A DNA stretch of 64,000 nucleotides, taken from assembly GCA_963829355.1 (NCBI GenBank), contig CAWHHZ010000020.1, positions 1 through 64,000 of the forward strand, given 5' to 3'. How positions within the stretch are numbered: the stretch's first letter is position 1; the number at the start of each line of letters is the position of its first letter. This document shows, piece by piece, positions 1 through 9,659 of the stretch. Both the position numbers and the translations under genes were made by a program. The notes under the pieces are model-generated. The model had not been told where the DNA came from. It did not search any database and worked only from the letters and a program-made list of their open reading frames with translations. The stretch is from CAWHHZ01 sp963829355. Its GTDB lineage: Bacteria; Acidobacteriota; Thermoanaerobaculia; Gp7-AA8; JAHWKK01.

Positions 1-2
1 TC

Positions 3-113
3 GTCACGATCACGGTATCGCGATTTACTGCACCACCACCGATCGAGATCCAGGAGATGGTGGAGTCCGTACGCGTCCCTAGAGGAGCGCGAGCCGCACT
101 CGAAGCACACTGA
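3..113 (+). CDS. C-terminal end of a probable sodium:solute symporter (partial)
   Basis: The frame is open from the left edge to a TGA at 111-113 and encodes 36 residues ending in 'VESVRVPRGARAALEAH'. The tail resembles the cytoplasmic C-terminus of Na+/solute (acetate-type) symporters, which commonly precede a DUF294/CBS gene and a DEDDh exonuclease, exactly the order seen here. The identification rests on this short tail and the context. The other forward frames are also partly open but look less protein-like. Confidence 0.4.
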   Translation, partial: VTITVSRFTAPPPIEIQEMVESVRVPRGARAALEAH

Positions 114-330
114 ACAGTCGCCGGTCGTCAGTCGACAGTCGTCAGCAATGAAGAGCGGCTGGCGACCGGCACACTCGAGTCTGGGAGTGGCGCGAGGCGC
201 CAATGCACAAAGCCAAGTGACCATCGACAGTGACAAACGAGCAGTGACCGATGACACTGGGACCAACGACCATTACCAATAACTCTCCCGTCTGACGACT
301 GACGACCGATGACTGTCGACTGACCCCCTT
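114..330. other. Intergenic spacer with short TGACGAC-type repeats
   Basis: No gene is visible. The stretch is built from short degenerate direct and inverted words such as CAGTCGTCAG, CGACAGTCGTCAG and CTGACGACTGACGAC. It ends with GACTGTCGACTGACCCC a few bases before the ATG at 331. A near-identical motif directly precedes the CaCA gene start at 5493. Confidence 0.4.
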
Positions 331-840
331 ATGGAACCAAGAGAATTTCTCGAGAAGCAGCCTCCATTCGACGGCTGAAGACCAGGGCAGATGCGGCGAC
401 TGGAGCAGTCACTGAAGGAATCGCATGGGTCTCGCGCGGCGAGGTCAAATTTATGTCAAACGTACGGCTCCCCCGAACCAGACTTTTTCGTGATTCGGAA
501 GGGTGCCGTGAGGCTGGAGCGGGATGGTCAGATCGTCCAGATGCTGAAACTGGAGATCTCTTCGGATATCCCTCTCTGCTGGGAGGAACGAGTCCGACCG
601 TGGATGTGATCGCGGAAGAGGACTCGCTCTTGTACCAGGTTCAAAGAAGGTTTTCGATCAATTCGGTCGATTCCCGGCATTCCGGCGGGAAACCCCTCGA
701 GAAACTGGGAAACGGCTGCGCGCCTCCGTCGAGACAGCGTCGAGCTCACTGACGGGAAGTCTGTCGAGACCTGTTTCGGATCTTATCCACAAGCTCCCGT
801 ATTCGTCGCGCCTGATGCAACAGTCGTCGATGCGGCCCGG
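331..840 (+). pseudogene. Frameshifted N-terminal cNMP-binding region of the DUF294/CBS protein
   Basis: The ATG at 331 opens 'MEPREFLEKQPPFDG', a normal start for this family, but TGA follows at once. Recognisable pieces of the cyclic-nucleotide-binding domain then appear in successive frames: 'GIAWVSRGEVKF', 'DFFVIRKGAVRLERDGQIV', 'GDLFGYPSLLGGTSPTVD', 'SLTGSLSRPVSDLIHKLP', then 'PVFVAPDATVVDAARMMS' in the frame of the downstream gene. At least five frame changes occur in about 470 bases. This is either true decay of the sensory domain or locally poor sequence; the rest of the gene is intact. Order and spacing of the pieces match one original gene running to 2139. Confidence 0.75.
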
Positions 841-2139
841 ATGATGAGCCGCGAGCGGACGAGCTCGGTACTCGTCTCAAGCACTCCCCCCGGCATCCTG
901 ACCGATCGTGATCTCCGCAATCGGGTTCTCGCAAATGGTGCTGACGCAATGACTCCCGTCAGCGGGGTGATGTCGTCACCGGTGATCACCATACCGTCGA
1001 AGATGACGTTGTTTCAGGCGCTGGTTCTCATGCTCGAGGAGAAGATCCACCATCTGCCGATCGAAGAGGATGGCGAGATCATCGGTGTGGTGAAGGACAC
1101 CGATCTGCTTCGGCACCAGGTCAAGAGTCCGTTGTATCTGTTGCGCCTTCTCGAGCGTCTGGAGAAGCCAGAGGACTTTCCCGGATTCGCTTCCGAGATG
1201 ATGGCCATGGTCGACATCCTGTATCAGGGCGATCTGGATGCTCTCGAGATCGGCCGTCTGGTGGCGAGCCTTCACGATGCTGCCACTGCGAGACTGATCC
1301 GCGCTGCCGAGAACGAGCTGGGGGAGCCACCCTGCGCGTTCTCCTGGATCGTCTTCGGATCCGGCGGACGAATGGAGCAGGCGCTTCTCACCGATCAGGA
1401 CAATGCTCTGGTGTACCAGAAGGAAAGCCCGGAGGCGAAGCAGTACTTCGAGAAGCTTTCGGAGCGTGTCGTGGGTGGGATGGTGAAGCTCGGGGTCCCT
1501 CGCTGTCCAGGCGGATTCATGGCGACCCGCTGGAGCATGTCACTACGCGAGTGGGAGCGGCAGTTTGGCGATTGGATCCGGACACCTGATGAGGATGCAC
1601 TGATCGACGCCGCCAACTTCTTCGACTTCAGGCCCGTTTACGGAGCCCTGGCGGTGGAGACGCTTCAGGCCATCATCGATGATGCCCGGAACCGCGATCT
1701 GTTTCTCGGGCGGATGGCGAAGAACGCCGTCTCCTTCAGACCTCCCCTGGGACTCTTCCGGCGCATTCGGGAGGAATCCGAGGGGATCGATCTGAAGAAA
1801 GGGGGCGTGATCCCGATCGTCGCGATGGGACGCCTCTATGCTCTCGAGCATGGGATCCGTGAACGGGCTACGGTGGACCGCCTCCGCATCGCCGCGGAAA
1901 GAAAAGGCGGACTGTCGAAAGAGGGAGAGGAGCTCCTCCGAGAAGCGTTCCGATTCATCCTTCACATCAGGCTCTCGCGCCAGCTTCAGGCGCGGCGCGA
2001 AGGGGGAGCCGTGAACAATCTCGTCCATCTCGACGAGCTCACCCCGTTGCAGCGCAGGCATCTGCGCGATGCCTTCGTCGCGATCGCGGAGCACCAGAGC
2101 TCGATCTCCCAGAGGTACGGAACCTCGCTCATTTCATGA
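841..2139 (+). CDS. DUF294 putative nucleotidyltransferase with CBS domains
   Basis: This 432-residue frame holds the end of CBS domain 1, CBS domain 2 (about residues 38-90, 'MTLFQALVLMLEEKIHHLP'), the DUF294 nucleotidyltransferase core with 'FGSGGRMEQALLTDQDNAL' (GS...D.D catalytic pattern) and a helical C-terminal domain. The family is a presumed signal-transduction nucleotidyltransferase, cytoplasmic and often beside symporters. The frame is open upstream to about 751, so the true protein began further upstream; 841 is only the first ATG. The cNMP-binding part lies in the broken region 331-840. The exonuclease gene follows after 14 bases, suggesting an operon. Confidence 0.85.
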   Translation: MMSRERTSSVLVSSTPPGILTDRDLRNRVLANGADAMTPVSGVMSSPVITIPSKMTLFQALVLMLEEKIHHLPIEEDGEIIGVVKDTDLLRHQVKSPLYLLRLLERLEKPEDFPGFASEMMAMVDILYQGDLDALEIGRLVASLHDAATARLIRAAENELGEPPCAFSWIVFGSGGRMEQALLTDQDNALVYQKESPEAKQYFEKLSERVVGGMVKLGVPRCPGGFMATRWSMSLREWERQFGDWIRTPDEDALIDAANFFDFRPVYGALAVETLQAIIDDARNRDLFLGRMAKNAVSFRPPLGLFRRIREESEGIDLKKGGVIPIVAMGRLYALEHGIRERATVDRLRIAAERKGGLSKEGEELLREAFRFILHIRLSRQLQARREGGAVNNLVHLDELTPLQRRHLRDAFVAIAEHQSSISQRYGTSLIS

Positions 2140-2153
2140 GAGCATGAGTCGGG

Positions 2154-2762
2154 ATGAGGCTCTTTCGTTCCAGACCCTGGGATGAGCTGGTCTACTGGGC
2201 TCTCGATCTGGAGACCTCCGGGCTCGATCCCAGATCGGGCTTCATCTTGTCGGTCGGCATGGTGCCCATCCGCAACACGACGATCCGGTGGGGAGAGCGC
2301 TACTACAGCCTCGTGAGACCGGATGTGTCGGACTCCGCTGCGACCGATGCCATTACGATCCACCATATTCTGCCGGCGGAGCTCGAGAACGCTCCCGGTC
2401 TTCCCGCCGTGATCGGTGAGGTCGCGGAGCGGCTGACCGGAGACGTCGCCCTGCTGGTCCACCATGCGCCCCTCGACGTGGGATATCTCCAGCAGGCTTT
2501 TCGCGCGACGGGGCACCGCTGGCCGAAGCCGCCCGTTGTGGACACGCAGGCGCTCGCTGCCCGCATCGAGCAGCGGCGGCACATTCTCGAGCCTTATGCC
2601 CGGCCCCTTCCGAGAGGTCTCGCTTCGCTGCGCTCCACCTTCGATCTCCCGTCGTTTGACGGGCATCACGCCTTGTCCGACGCCCTCGCTACCGCCGAGC
2701 TGTTCCTGGCCATGCGCGCCAGGTTGGGAGCTCAAACGCTCCGGCATATTCGCCGGCGCTGA
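2154..2762 (+). CDS. DEDDh 3'-5' exonuclease (DnaQ/epsilon-like)
   Basis: The 202-residue protein has the RNase T/DnaQ exonuclease pattern: 'LDLETSGLD' (Exo I, D and E), 'HHAPLDVGYL' (Exo II) and 'HHALSDALATAELF' (Exo III, H and D). It would remove nucleotides 3' to 5' from DNA or RNA with two metal ions. It has no polymerase fusion, so it is a stand-alone exonuclease and not the replicative proofreading subunit by context. It follows the DUF294 gene closely, a recurrent pairing in bacteria, so the two may act together. The gene ends just before a non-coding stretch of about 250 bases. Confidence 0.85.
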   Translation: MRLFRSRPWDELVYWALDLETSGLDPRSGFILSVGMVPIRNTTIRWGERYYSLVRPDVSDSAATDAITIHHILPAELENAPGLPAVIGEVAERLTGDVALLVHHAPLDVGYLQQAFRATGHRWPKPPVVDTQALAARIEQRRHILEPYARPLPRGLASLRSTFDLPSFDGHHALSDALATAELFLAMRARLGAQTLRHIRRR

Positions 2763-3009
2763 GAGCACAGATTCATTGCCTCCGGCCTTCGCCGGCTTCG
2801 TGAGGATTTCCCTGCCCTCACCTGCGAAGCCAGAGCGAAGATGCAGGAGGCCACACAAATACGCGTAATGCGCTCAGTTTCTAACTGGAGAATGACTTCC
2901 GCCATGGTGTCCTCCGCGCTCCCGGACGAGCGCAAGTGGCGTGCCCGGGAGGTGGCACCCGGAGGTGGTCACGTTCCTGGAAGCCACCGACCTCTGCTAG
3001 TCTGATTGC

Positions 3010-4797
3010 ATGAATCGCTCGATGATTTTTCTGCCGCTTCTGATGCTGTCCGTAGTCACTCCCGCACTCGCGGAGCTCCCCACCGGGTACTGGCCTCTCG
3101 AGAAGAGCCAGACCATTCTCGACAATACCGAGGAGCTCGTTCTCTCGCCGGATCTGTCGGGGTTGACTCCGGGAGAGCGCGAAGCCGTACAGCTCCTTCT
3201 GGTCGCTGGGGGGATCCTCCACGATATCTACGAAGACGCCAATCACCATCAGGCTCACGCTGCCGAGCAGAGGTTGCTGGAGATTCATGAGAAGAAGGAG
3301 TCTCCGGAAACGGAGAATCTCCTCCGGCTCTATCGGCTTTTCGAGGGTCCCGTTGCGACGACGCTCGACAATCAGCGTGAGCCCTTTCTCCCCGTCGACC
3401 CTCCCGTTCCGGGGAAGAACGTCTATCCATGGGGAATCGAGAAGAGCGAGATCGAATCCTTTCTGGCTGCTCATCCCGATCAGCGTGCACAAATACTCGG
3501 TGAACGTACGGCCGTGAGACGAGCCAGCGTGGAGAATCTCGACCGCGACCTCGGGGCGATCAGGAAGTATCCTGCTCTCGACACGCTTCATCCCGGGCTC
3601 AAGACCCGGCTCGCAGAACTGCGGAAGTCGCCGAATTCCGAAGTCCTCTATGCCGTCCCGTATGCGGTGGCGTGGGCGGATCGCCTTCACGAGGTTTACG
3701 GTTTGCTTCGCGCGGCCGGCGAAGCCGTCGGGAAGGACGACGCGGAGCTGGCAGACTATCTTCACAACCGCGCTCGCGATCTTCTTTCGGGCAACTACGA
3801 GAGCGGTGACGCCTCCTGGGTGACGGGCCGGTTCAAGCATCTGAATGCGCAGGTCGGTTCGTACGAAACGTATGGAGACGCACTGTACGGCGTGAAGGCG
3901 TTCCACTCGCTCAGTCTCCTGCTCCGGAACGATGAGGCGACGCGGGAGCTGGAAAAGGGGCTGGGAAGTCTCCAGGCGATCGAGGATGCTCTACCGTACG
4001 ACCATCACAAGAAGGTTCGTGACGATATCCCGGTGGGGGCGTACGAGGTGATCGCAGACTTCGGGCAGTCGCGGGGGACGAACACGGCGACGATCCTGCC
4101 CAACGACCCGCTCCATTCGAGACGGTACGGCCGCACGATTCTCCTGCGGGAAAACATCATGCGGCATCCGCGCATCTATCAGTCGCAGCAGCAGGTGTGG
4201 AATGCTGCCGTCGCCGAGGGGTTCGAGAATGACCTTGATGACTCGGGCAATTTCTACCGGACCCTGTGGCATGAGGTCGGGCACTACCTCGGCGTTGACC
4301 GTGACAGGGAGGGGAGGGTGCTCGATGTGGCACTCGAGGACTACGCCGACTCTCTCGAAGAGATGAAGGCAGATCTCGTCTCCCTCTTCACCGTCCATCA
4401 GCTCGCGGACGAGGAAGTGATCGGAGCGGAGCAGTTGCGGGCGATTCAGGCAAGCGGCATTCTGCGCACGCTACAGAACAACCGTCCCCGTAACGACCAG
4501 CCGTACCAGAGAATGCAGCTGGTTCAGTTCAACTGGTTTCTCGACCAGGGCCTGCTGTCGTGGGATGGAAGCGAGTTGTCCATCGACTACGGTCGCTATC
4601 GCGCCACCGTGACGAGTCTTCTCGAGGAGGTTCTCGAGATCCAGTACCGGGGAGATGTCGAGAAGGCAGCCGGGTTCTTCGACCGTTGGACCCGCTGGGA
4701 CCCGAAACTTCATGGCGCTCTGGCCGCACAGATTCGCGACGCTCAGACAGTCCGCTACAGGCTCGTGAGATATTCGGCTGAGCAATTGCAGCGCTGA
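3010..4797 (+). CDS. Secreted M49 (dipeptidyl-peptidase III-like) metallopeptidase
   Basis: The 595-residue protein starts with a signal peptide ('MNRSMIFLPLLMLSVVTPALA'-like, cleavage near residue 21). Zinc motifs are visible: 'HEVGHYLG' with H421, E422 and H425, and 'EEMKAD' at about 450-455, which matches the second M49 motif (EExxAD/E). Classical eukaryotic DPP III has HELLGH, whereas this protein has a shortened HExxH. The overall length fits bacterial M49-like proteins. It is likely periplasmic or surface exposed and removes dipeptides from oligopeptides (inference). It stands alone, with a DUF4870 gene 39 bases downstream. Confidence 0.75.
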   Translation: MNRSMIFLPLLMLSVVTPALAELPTGYWPLEKSQTILDNTEELVLSPDLSGLTPGEREAVQLLLVAGGILHDIYEDANHHQAHAAEQRLLEIHEKKESPETENLLRLYRLFEGPVATTLDNQREPFLPVDPPVPGKNVYPWGIEKSEIESFLAAHPDQRAQILGERTAVRRASVENLDRDLGAIRKYPALDTLHPGLKTRLAELRKSPNSEVLYAVPYAVAWADRLHEVYGLLRAAGEAVGKDDAELADYLHNRARDLLSGNYESGDASWVTGRFKHLNAQVGSYETYGDALYGVKAFHSLSLLLRNDEATRELEKGLGSLQAIEDALPYDHHKKVRDDIPVGAYEVIADFGQSRGTNTATILPNDPLHSRRYGRTILLRENIMRHPRIYQSQQQVWNAAVAEGFENDLDDSGNFYRTLWHEVGHYLGVDRDREGRVLDVALEDYADSLEEMKADLVSLFTVHQLADEEVIGAEQLRAIQASGILRTLQNNRPRNDQPYQRMQLVQFNWFLDQGLLSWDGSELSIDYGRYRATVTSLLEEVLEIQYRGDVEKAAGFFDRWTRWDPKLHGALAAQIRDAQTVRYRLVRYSAEQLQR

Positions 4798-4836
4798 GAG
4801 CCGTCGACCGAACTCATATCAGGAGGAGATGAACTG

Positions 4837-5229
4837 ATGACTGTCCCGCACGAGAACGTACAGAGCCCGCCACCGCCCGTCCAGGGGCTCAACGACGAAG
4901 CGCGAAAGTGGGCGATGCTCACCCATCTGTCGGCGCTCGTTGGCCTGCTCGGCAACGGTATCGGGTTCCTTCTGGCACCGCTCATCCTGTGGCTCGTAAA
5001 GAAAGACAGCGACCCATTCATCGATGATCAGGGCAAGGAGGCGGTGAACTTCCAGCTCACCATGTTCATCGCGGCGCTCATCGCGATCGTGCTTTCGTTC
5101 GTGCTGATCGGCATTCCCCTGTTGATCGTGATCGGACTGATGGCCGTGATCTTCCCGATCATCGCAGCAGTGAAGGCGAATGAGGGTGAGTACTATCGCT
5201 ATCCGCTCACGATCCGCTTCATCAAATAA
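4837..5229 (+). CDS. DUF4870 small membrane protein
   Basis: This 130-residue protein carries the DUF4870 (Tic20-like) signature: 'MLTHLSALVGLLGNGIGFL', then 'APLILWLVKKDSDPFIDDQ' with the conserved charged loop, 'GKEAVNFQLT', and two more hydrophobic segments ending in 'YRYPLTIRFIK'. Three to four membrane segments are evident. The function of the family is unknown. A strong ribosome-binding site AGGAGGAG lies about 9 bases before the ATG at 4837. Confidence 0.9.
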   Translation: MTVPHENVQSPPPPVQGLNDEARKWAMLTHLSALVGLLGNGIGFLLAPLILWLVKKDSDPFIDDQGKEAVNFQLTMFIAALIAIVLSFVLIGIPLLIVIGLMAVIFPIIAAVKANEGEYYRYPLTIRFIK

Positions 5230-5492
5230 GGGAGATATCGGGGGCGCAGGACTCCCGGTGAGCCGCCTGCGTCGTGGTTGCCATCAAGTGCTCGAGTGCA
5301 TTGCAAGGAATCCGGACGGGGGATCGGAAAACACATCTCCCCCCGCCCACATCCCTCAGTCGCGATGAGGCCGCTCCTTCGGGATGACAGCGACGACAAC
5401 CGCAATCACCTGTTGACAATCGTGAACTGATCACCAACGACGAACATCTAACATCTAAATCTAATGAGACTGACGACTGACGACTGACCCCT
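5230..5492. other. Intergenic spacer ending in a GACTGACGACTGACCCC motif
   Basis: No gene is seen. The last 30 bases contain tandem GACTGACGACTGACGACTG words directly before the ATG at 5493, closely matching the sequence just before the ATG at 331. Confidence 0.4.
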
Positions 5493-6580
<1,088 letters not shown>

Positions 6581-6602
<22 letters not shown>

Positions 6603-6805
6603 CAACCTGGCCCAGGGCGTCAGCCCTGGGAAGGAGATCTCCCATCATCGACGTGCGAGGCCGCGAAGGCGGCCGACACGATGGACCAGGGTTGAGAATC
6701 GGTGCCATTGTGTCGCCCGCCTTTGCGGGCTCGAGACTGCAGGGGACCCTCGTTCCCCAGGGCTGACGCCCTGGGCTACGTTGTTTCGCGCCGCCTGCGC
6801 GGCGC
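6581..6805. repeat. Cluster of six short GC-rich palindromes
   Basis: Six hairpins follow in 225 bases: GGCCCGCGAAGGCGGGCC (6581-6598), CCCAGGGCGTCAGCCCTGGG (6611-6630), GGCCGCGAAGGCGGCC (about 6659-6674), GCCCGCCTTTGCGGGC (6715-6730), CCCAGGGCTGACGCCCTGGG (6756-6775) and GCGCCGCCTGCGCGGCGC (6788-6805). The second and fifth are the same unit in opposite orientation, as are the first and fourth. This is a composite extragenic palindrome; a role in termination or mRNA protection of the upstream antiporter gene is possible. Confidence 0.7.
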
Positions 6806-6965
6806 TGTAGGGCCGCCTGATCGGATCCTTAATTCAACGCCATTACGGCTTCAGCCGGGGTAACCGTCGCCACTGAGAACACGCAAGCCCGCGAAGTGGG
6901 GCGACAGAGAATGACGCAAGAGTCACCGCGTACGCGCCCGGAGGAAGAATGCTACTCCCGTTCGA

Positions 6966-7469
6966 TCAACTTTCGGCCAGACCCTTACGACTCTCCTCCG
7001 CGGCTCGCAGATTCTGTTCGATACTGCGCCGGACAGCGGGGGTGTCAGCCTGCGGGGAGAGAGGAACCTGACCGATCGCCATGACGCGCTCGATCATCTC
7101 GCCAAGCTCTCCGACCGTGAGCTCCTCGAACACCTCGTACAGCCCGCCGGGGTTTTCCTCGAGCGGATTATGCAGCTCGAGAATGGACCGGATCGTTTCG
7201 ACCTCTACGGTTGTCGGTGGAGGGACGAGGAGTGAGGCGAGGGCGGCATGATCGAGATGGATCTGCTGCTCGACGGCCGTCGAGCCGCGGCGGCGCCGGA
7301 TCTCGGGAAGAAGAATCTTCTCCTCGATCGCGATGTGTCTCAGAAGTCCGCGCCGGAGCTCGTCGTAGATCTCCGCGTCGATTGTTCCGTTCGCGCGGAT
7401 CGAGCTATCGAGAAGGGCGTCGAGTCGCGCGTGATCATCGGACAGATACTCGTAGATCTGAGCAGCCAT
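6966..7469 (-). CDS. Hemerythrin HHE-domain protein
   Basis: The protein (about 167 residues from ATG 7469; a TTG two codons upstream at 7475 is possible) shows the four-helix hemerythrin metal-site pattern: 'DDHARLDALLD', 'LRRGLLRHIAIEEKILLPE', 'HLDHAALASLL' and 'LELHNPLEENPGGLYE'. These His and Glu residues bind a di-iron centre that binds O2, NO or serves in iron-sulfur repair. It is cytoplasmic. It lies next to a universal stress protein and a Crp/Fnr regulator on the same strand, a context that suggests redox or nitrosative stress response. Confidence 0.85.
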   Translation of the reverse strand: MAAQIYEYLSDDHARLDALLDSSIRANGTIDAEIYDELRRGLLRHIAIEEKILLPEIRRRRGSTAVEQQIHLDHAALASLLVPPPTTVEVETIRSILELHNPLEENPGGLYEVFEELTVGELGEMIERVMAIGQVPLSPQADTPAVRRSIEQNLRAAEESRKGLAES

Positions 7470-7520
7470 GCCCAATGGTACAGGAGCGCCGGCAGAGTGC
7501 CAGCGCTCCCCACTGTGGCA

Positions 7521-8441
7521 TCAGCCTGTTGAGACGCCAGCAGGTTCCTCCGTCCCTTTCCGATCAGAGTCACGGTCAGCCTCCTTCGGCACCATGACGG
7601 ACATGACCGGGCAGGGGGCGTGGCGCGTCACACGCTCGGTGGTGGTGCCCAGGACGGTCGTGTTTGCAAATCTTTTGTGCTGCGCGCCGATCACGATGAG
7701 ATCCACACGCTGCTTTTCCGCATAGGCGATCACCTCCTCGGCTGCGTTTCCTCGACGCACCAGTACCCTGAGGTCACAAAGTCTCCTGAGACTCTCGGGA
7801 ACCCACTGATGGAGTCTGCGCGAAATGTCACCGATGTCAGCGACCTCCTCAGCCTCCAGCAGGTGAAGGGCCACGACCTCGGCTCCCAACAGCGACCCGA
7901 GTGTTCCGGCATGCATGAGTGCCTCGAGAGCGACGGTCGTGAGGTTGACGGGACAAAGGATCGTCATGATCTCCTGAGACTCCAGCGGATGCTTCCTTTG
8001 CGGAACGGTGATGACCGGCCTTGTGGTCCGGAACTGGACTCCCTGAACGACCGACCCGATGAGGAACGACATGAACGGATTTCTCCCGTGTGTTCCCATG
8101 ATGATCAGGTCGGCATTTTCCTCGTCCGCGGTGTTGCAGATTGACGAGATCGGATATCCGGAGGCCGCCCTCGCCACCACCTTCACGTTGGGGGAGAAGT
8201 AGTCAGTCGTCATCTCCTGAAGTTTTGCCTCGGTCCTCCTGGAAAGGTCATTCATCGCACGAGCCATCGTGTCGTCATCGAATGATCCATAGTCGACGAA
8301 GCCGATCGGTGAGATGGCGTTGAAGAGGATGGCTTCTGCGCCCACAGTTTCGACGAGGTCCGCCGCGAAGGCGATTGCAGGTTCGGAAGCTGGAGTGAGG
8401 TCGGTTGCGACCAGGATCTTCTTCAGTTCGAAGGCGTCCAT
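7521..8441 (-). CDS. Tandem-domain universal stress protein (UspA family)
   Basis: Two Usp domains are joined in 306 residues. The first has the ATP-binding loop 'GTHGRNPFMSFLIGS' (G-x2-G-x9-GS), the second a diverged loop 'GAQHKRFANTTVLGTTTE'. Start chosen at ATG 8441 ('MDAFELKKILVATDL') because GGAG sits 8 bases upstream; a TTG 12 bases further upstream is less likely. Tandem Usp proteins are cytoplasmic stress and nucleotide sensors. It is co-oriented with the hemerythrin gene, 51 bases apart. Confidence 0.9.
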   Translation of the reverse strand: MDAFELKKILVATDLTPASEPAIAFAADLVETVGAEAILFNAISPIGFVDYGSFDDDTMARAMNDLSRRTEAKLQEMTTDYFSPNVKVVARAASGYPISSICNTADEENADLIIMGTHGRNPFMSFLIGSVVQGVQFRTTRPVITVPQRKHPLESQEIMTILCPVNLTTVALEALMHAGTLGSLLGAEVVALHLLEAEEVADIGDISRRLHQWVPESLRRLCDLRVLVRRGNAAEEVIAYAEKQRVDLIVIGAQHKRFANTTVLGTTTERVTRHAPCPVMSVMVPKEADRDSDRKGTEEPAGVSTG

Positions 8442-8566
8442 AGGAGTCTCCAATGGAACGGGCTTCGGTGGCCGGAGACCACAGTCCCGTCCTCACTATC
8501 AATGTAGGTCCGAGACTGGGGGGAGGCGATGTGTGTCAGCACAGGGCGATGTGACGCAGAGCCGCA

Positions 8567-8702
8567 ACTGTCATCCTGAGCGCCAGCGAAGGATCGGGTG
8601 GGTCCTGACTGTCGCGTACTTTCCGTCCTGACAGTAAAGCCTTACGCGATCCTTCGACCGTCCTTGCGCTGCGCGCTCCGGCGGCTCAGGATGACAGTTC
8701 TC
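8567..8702. repeat. Long imperfect inverted repeat (TCATCCTGAG / CTCAGGATGA ends)
   Basis: The element begins AACTGTCATCCTGAGCGCC and ends GGCTCAGGATGACAGTT, with inner arms GCGAAGGATCG and CGATCCTTCG. It sits between the Usp and Crp/Fnr genes. The TGTCATCCTGAGCG...GAAGGATC word is a widespread extragenic repeat in bacterial genomes; here two copies face each other, so the transcript could fold into a long hairpin. Confidence 0.6.
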
Positions 8703-8719
8703 GCGGCGGCGTTCGGATC

Positions 8720-9436
8720 TCAGATCGAGACCATCTGGGCGAGGCGCTCGCGGTCCGTGAGGACGAACGTTGAACCGCGAACTTCGAGAATCTTTTTCTT
8801 CTTCAGGTCCGCGAGCGAGCGCGTCACCGTCTCGCGGGTGGTCCCGATCATCTCGGCGATCTCCTCGTGCGTGAGAAGGACCTGGAATCTCGAGTCGCCG
8901 TTCGGTTGGAGCGAGTGCTCAGACCAGTCGAGAAGAAGTCTGGCGAGCCGTTCGGCCGTGGTCGATGAGAGTCCGAGATTTCGAACGTCCCGCTGTGCAG
9001 CGTTGTACGACATCGCCAGCGACTGTGCGCTGTGCATACAGGCGTCTACGTGTCGGGTGATGAAGCGCAGGAAATCGTCGCGGCGTACCGAATTGACCTG
9101 ACACGGCTCCAGTGTTTCGCCGCTGACCTCGTACGCCCTGTTTCCTACTGTAGCGCTCAGCCCGAGAACCTCACCGGCTTCCGCGATCCGGAGGATCATC
9201 TTACGGCCTTCCATCGAGGAGGTCGTCAGCTTGACCCGCCCACTGCAGATGATGAACACGCCGCGCGCAGGTTCTCCCTCGGAGAAGATCACGGATCCCT
9301 TCGGATAGACGGAGGTGAACTTGATCGAGTCGAGCTCCGCCACGGCCTCCTCGCCGAGATTGCAGAAAGGACGTTCTGCACGGACAGAGCACTTGTTGCA
9401 GTTCGACTCGAGATTGAGGTTGTATGGAGTGGGCAT
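8720..9436 (-). CDS. Crp/Fnr-family transcriptional regulator
   Basis: The 238-residue protein has a cNMP-binding-type beta barrel (residues about 35-130, 'YPKGSVIFSEGEPARGVFI') and a C-terminal winged helix-turn-helix with 'THEEIAEMIGTTRETVTRS'. The N-terminus carries C13, C16 and C25 ('CNKCSVRAERPFC'), and further Cys occur near 68 and 113, so an Fnr-like iron-sulfur sensor is possible but not proven. It is a candidate to act on the palindrome at 30384-30405. It is transcribed away from the SPASM gene at 9660. Confidence 0.9.
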   Translation of the reverse strand: MPTPYNLNLESNCNKCSVRAERPFCNLGEEAVAELDSIKFTSVYPKGSVIFSEGEPARGVFIICSGRVKLTTSSMEGRKMILRIAEAGEVLGLSATVGNRAYEVSGETLEPCQVNSVRRDDFLRFITRHVDACMHSAQSLAMSYNAAQRDVRNLGLSSTTAERLARLLLDWSEHSLQPNGDSRFQVLLTHEEIAEMIGTTRETVTRSLADLKKKKILEVRGSTFVLTDRERLAQMVSI

Positions 9437-9659
9437 CTGCTGGTGTTAATTAAGGCCCATCCAGCAAAATTTCGCAAGTCAGCGGCCGCGCAGGCCTCTC
9501 GAGTAAGACGAAAGTTCTGCCTGCCGCCGTCGCCCCGAGGTGATGTCGGATCACCTCCGGACGTGCGACCTGACACCTCGCATGGCATGTCGACCCGCTA
9601 TCGTTATGTCTGGACCACCCGCCCTGACCAGACAAGCGCTTTCGAGCCGGAGGTGTCGG

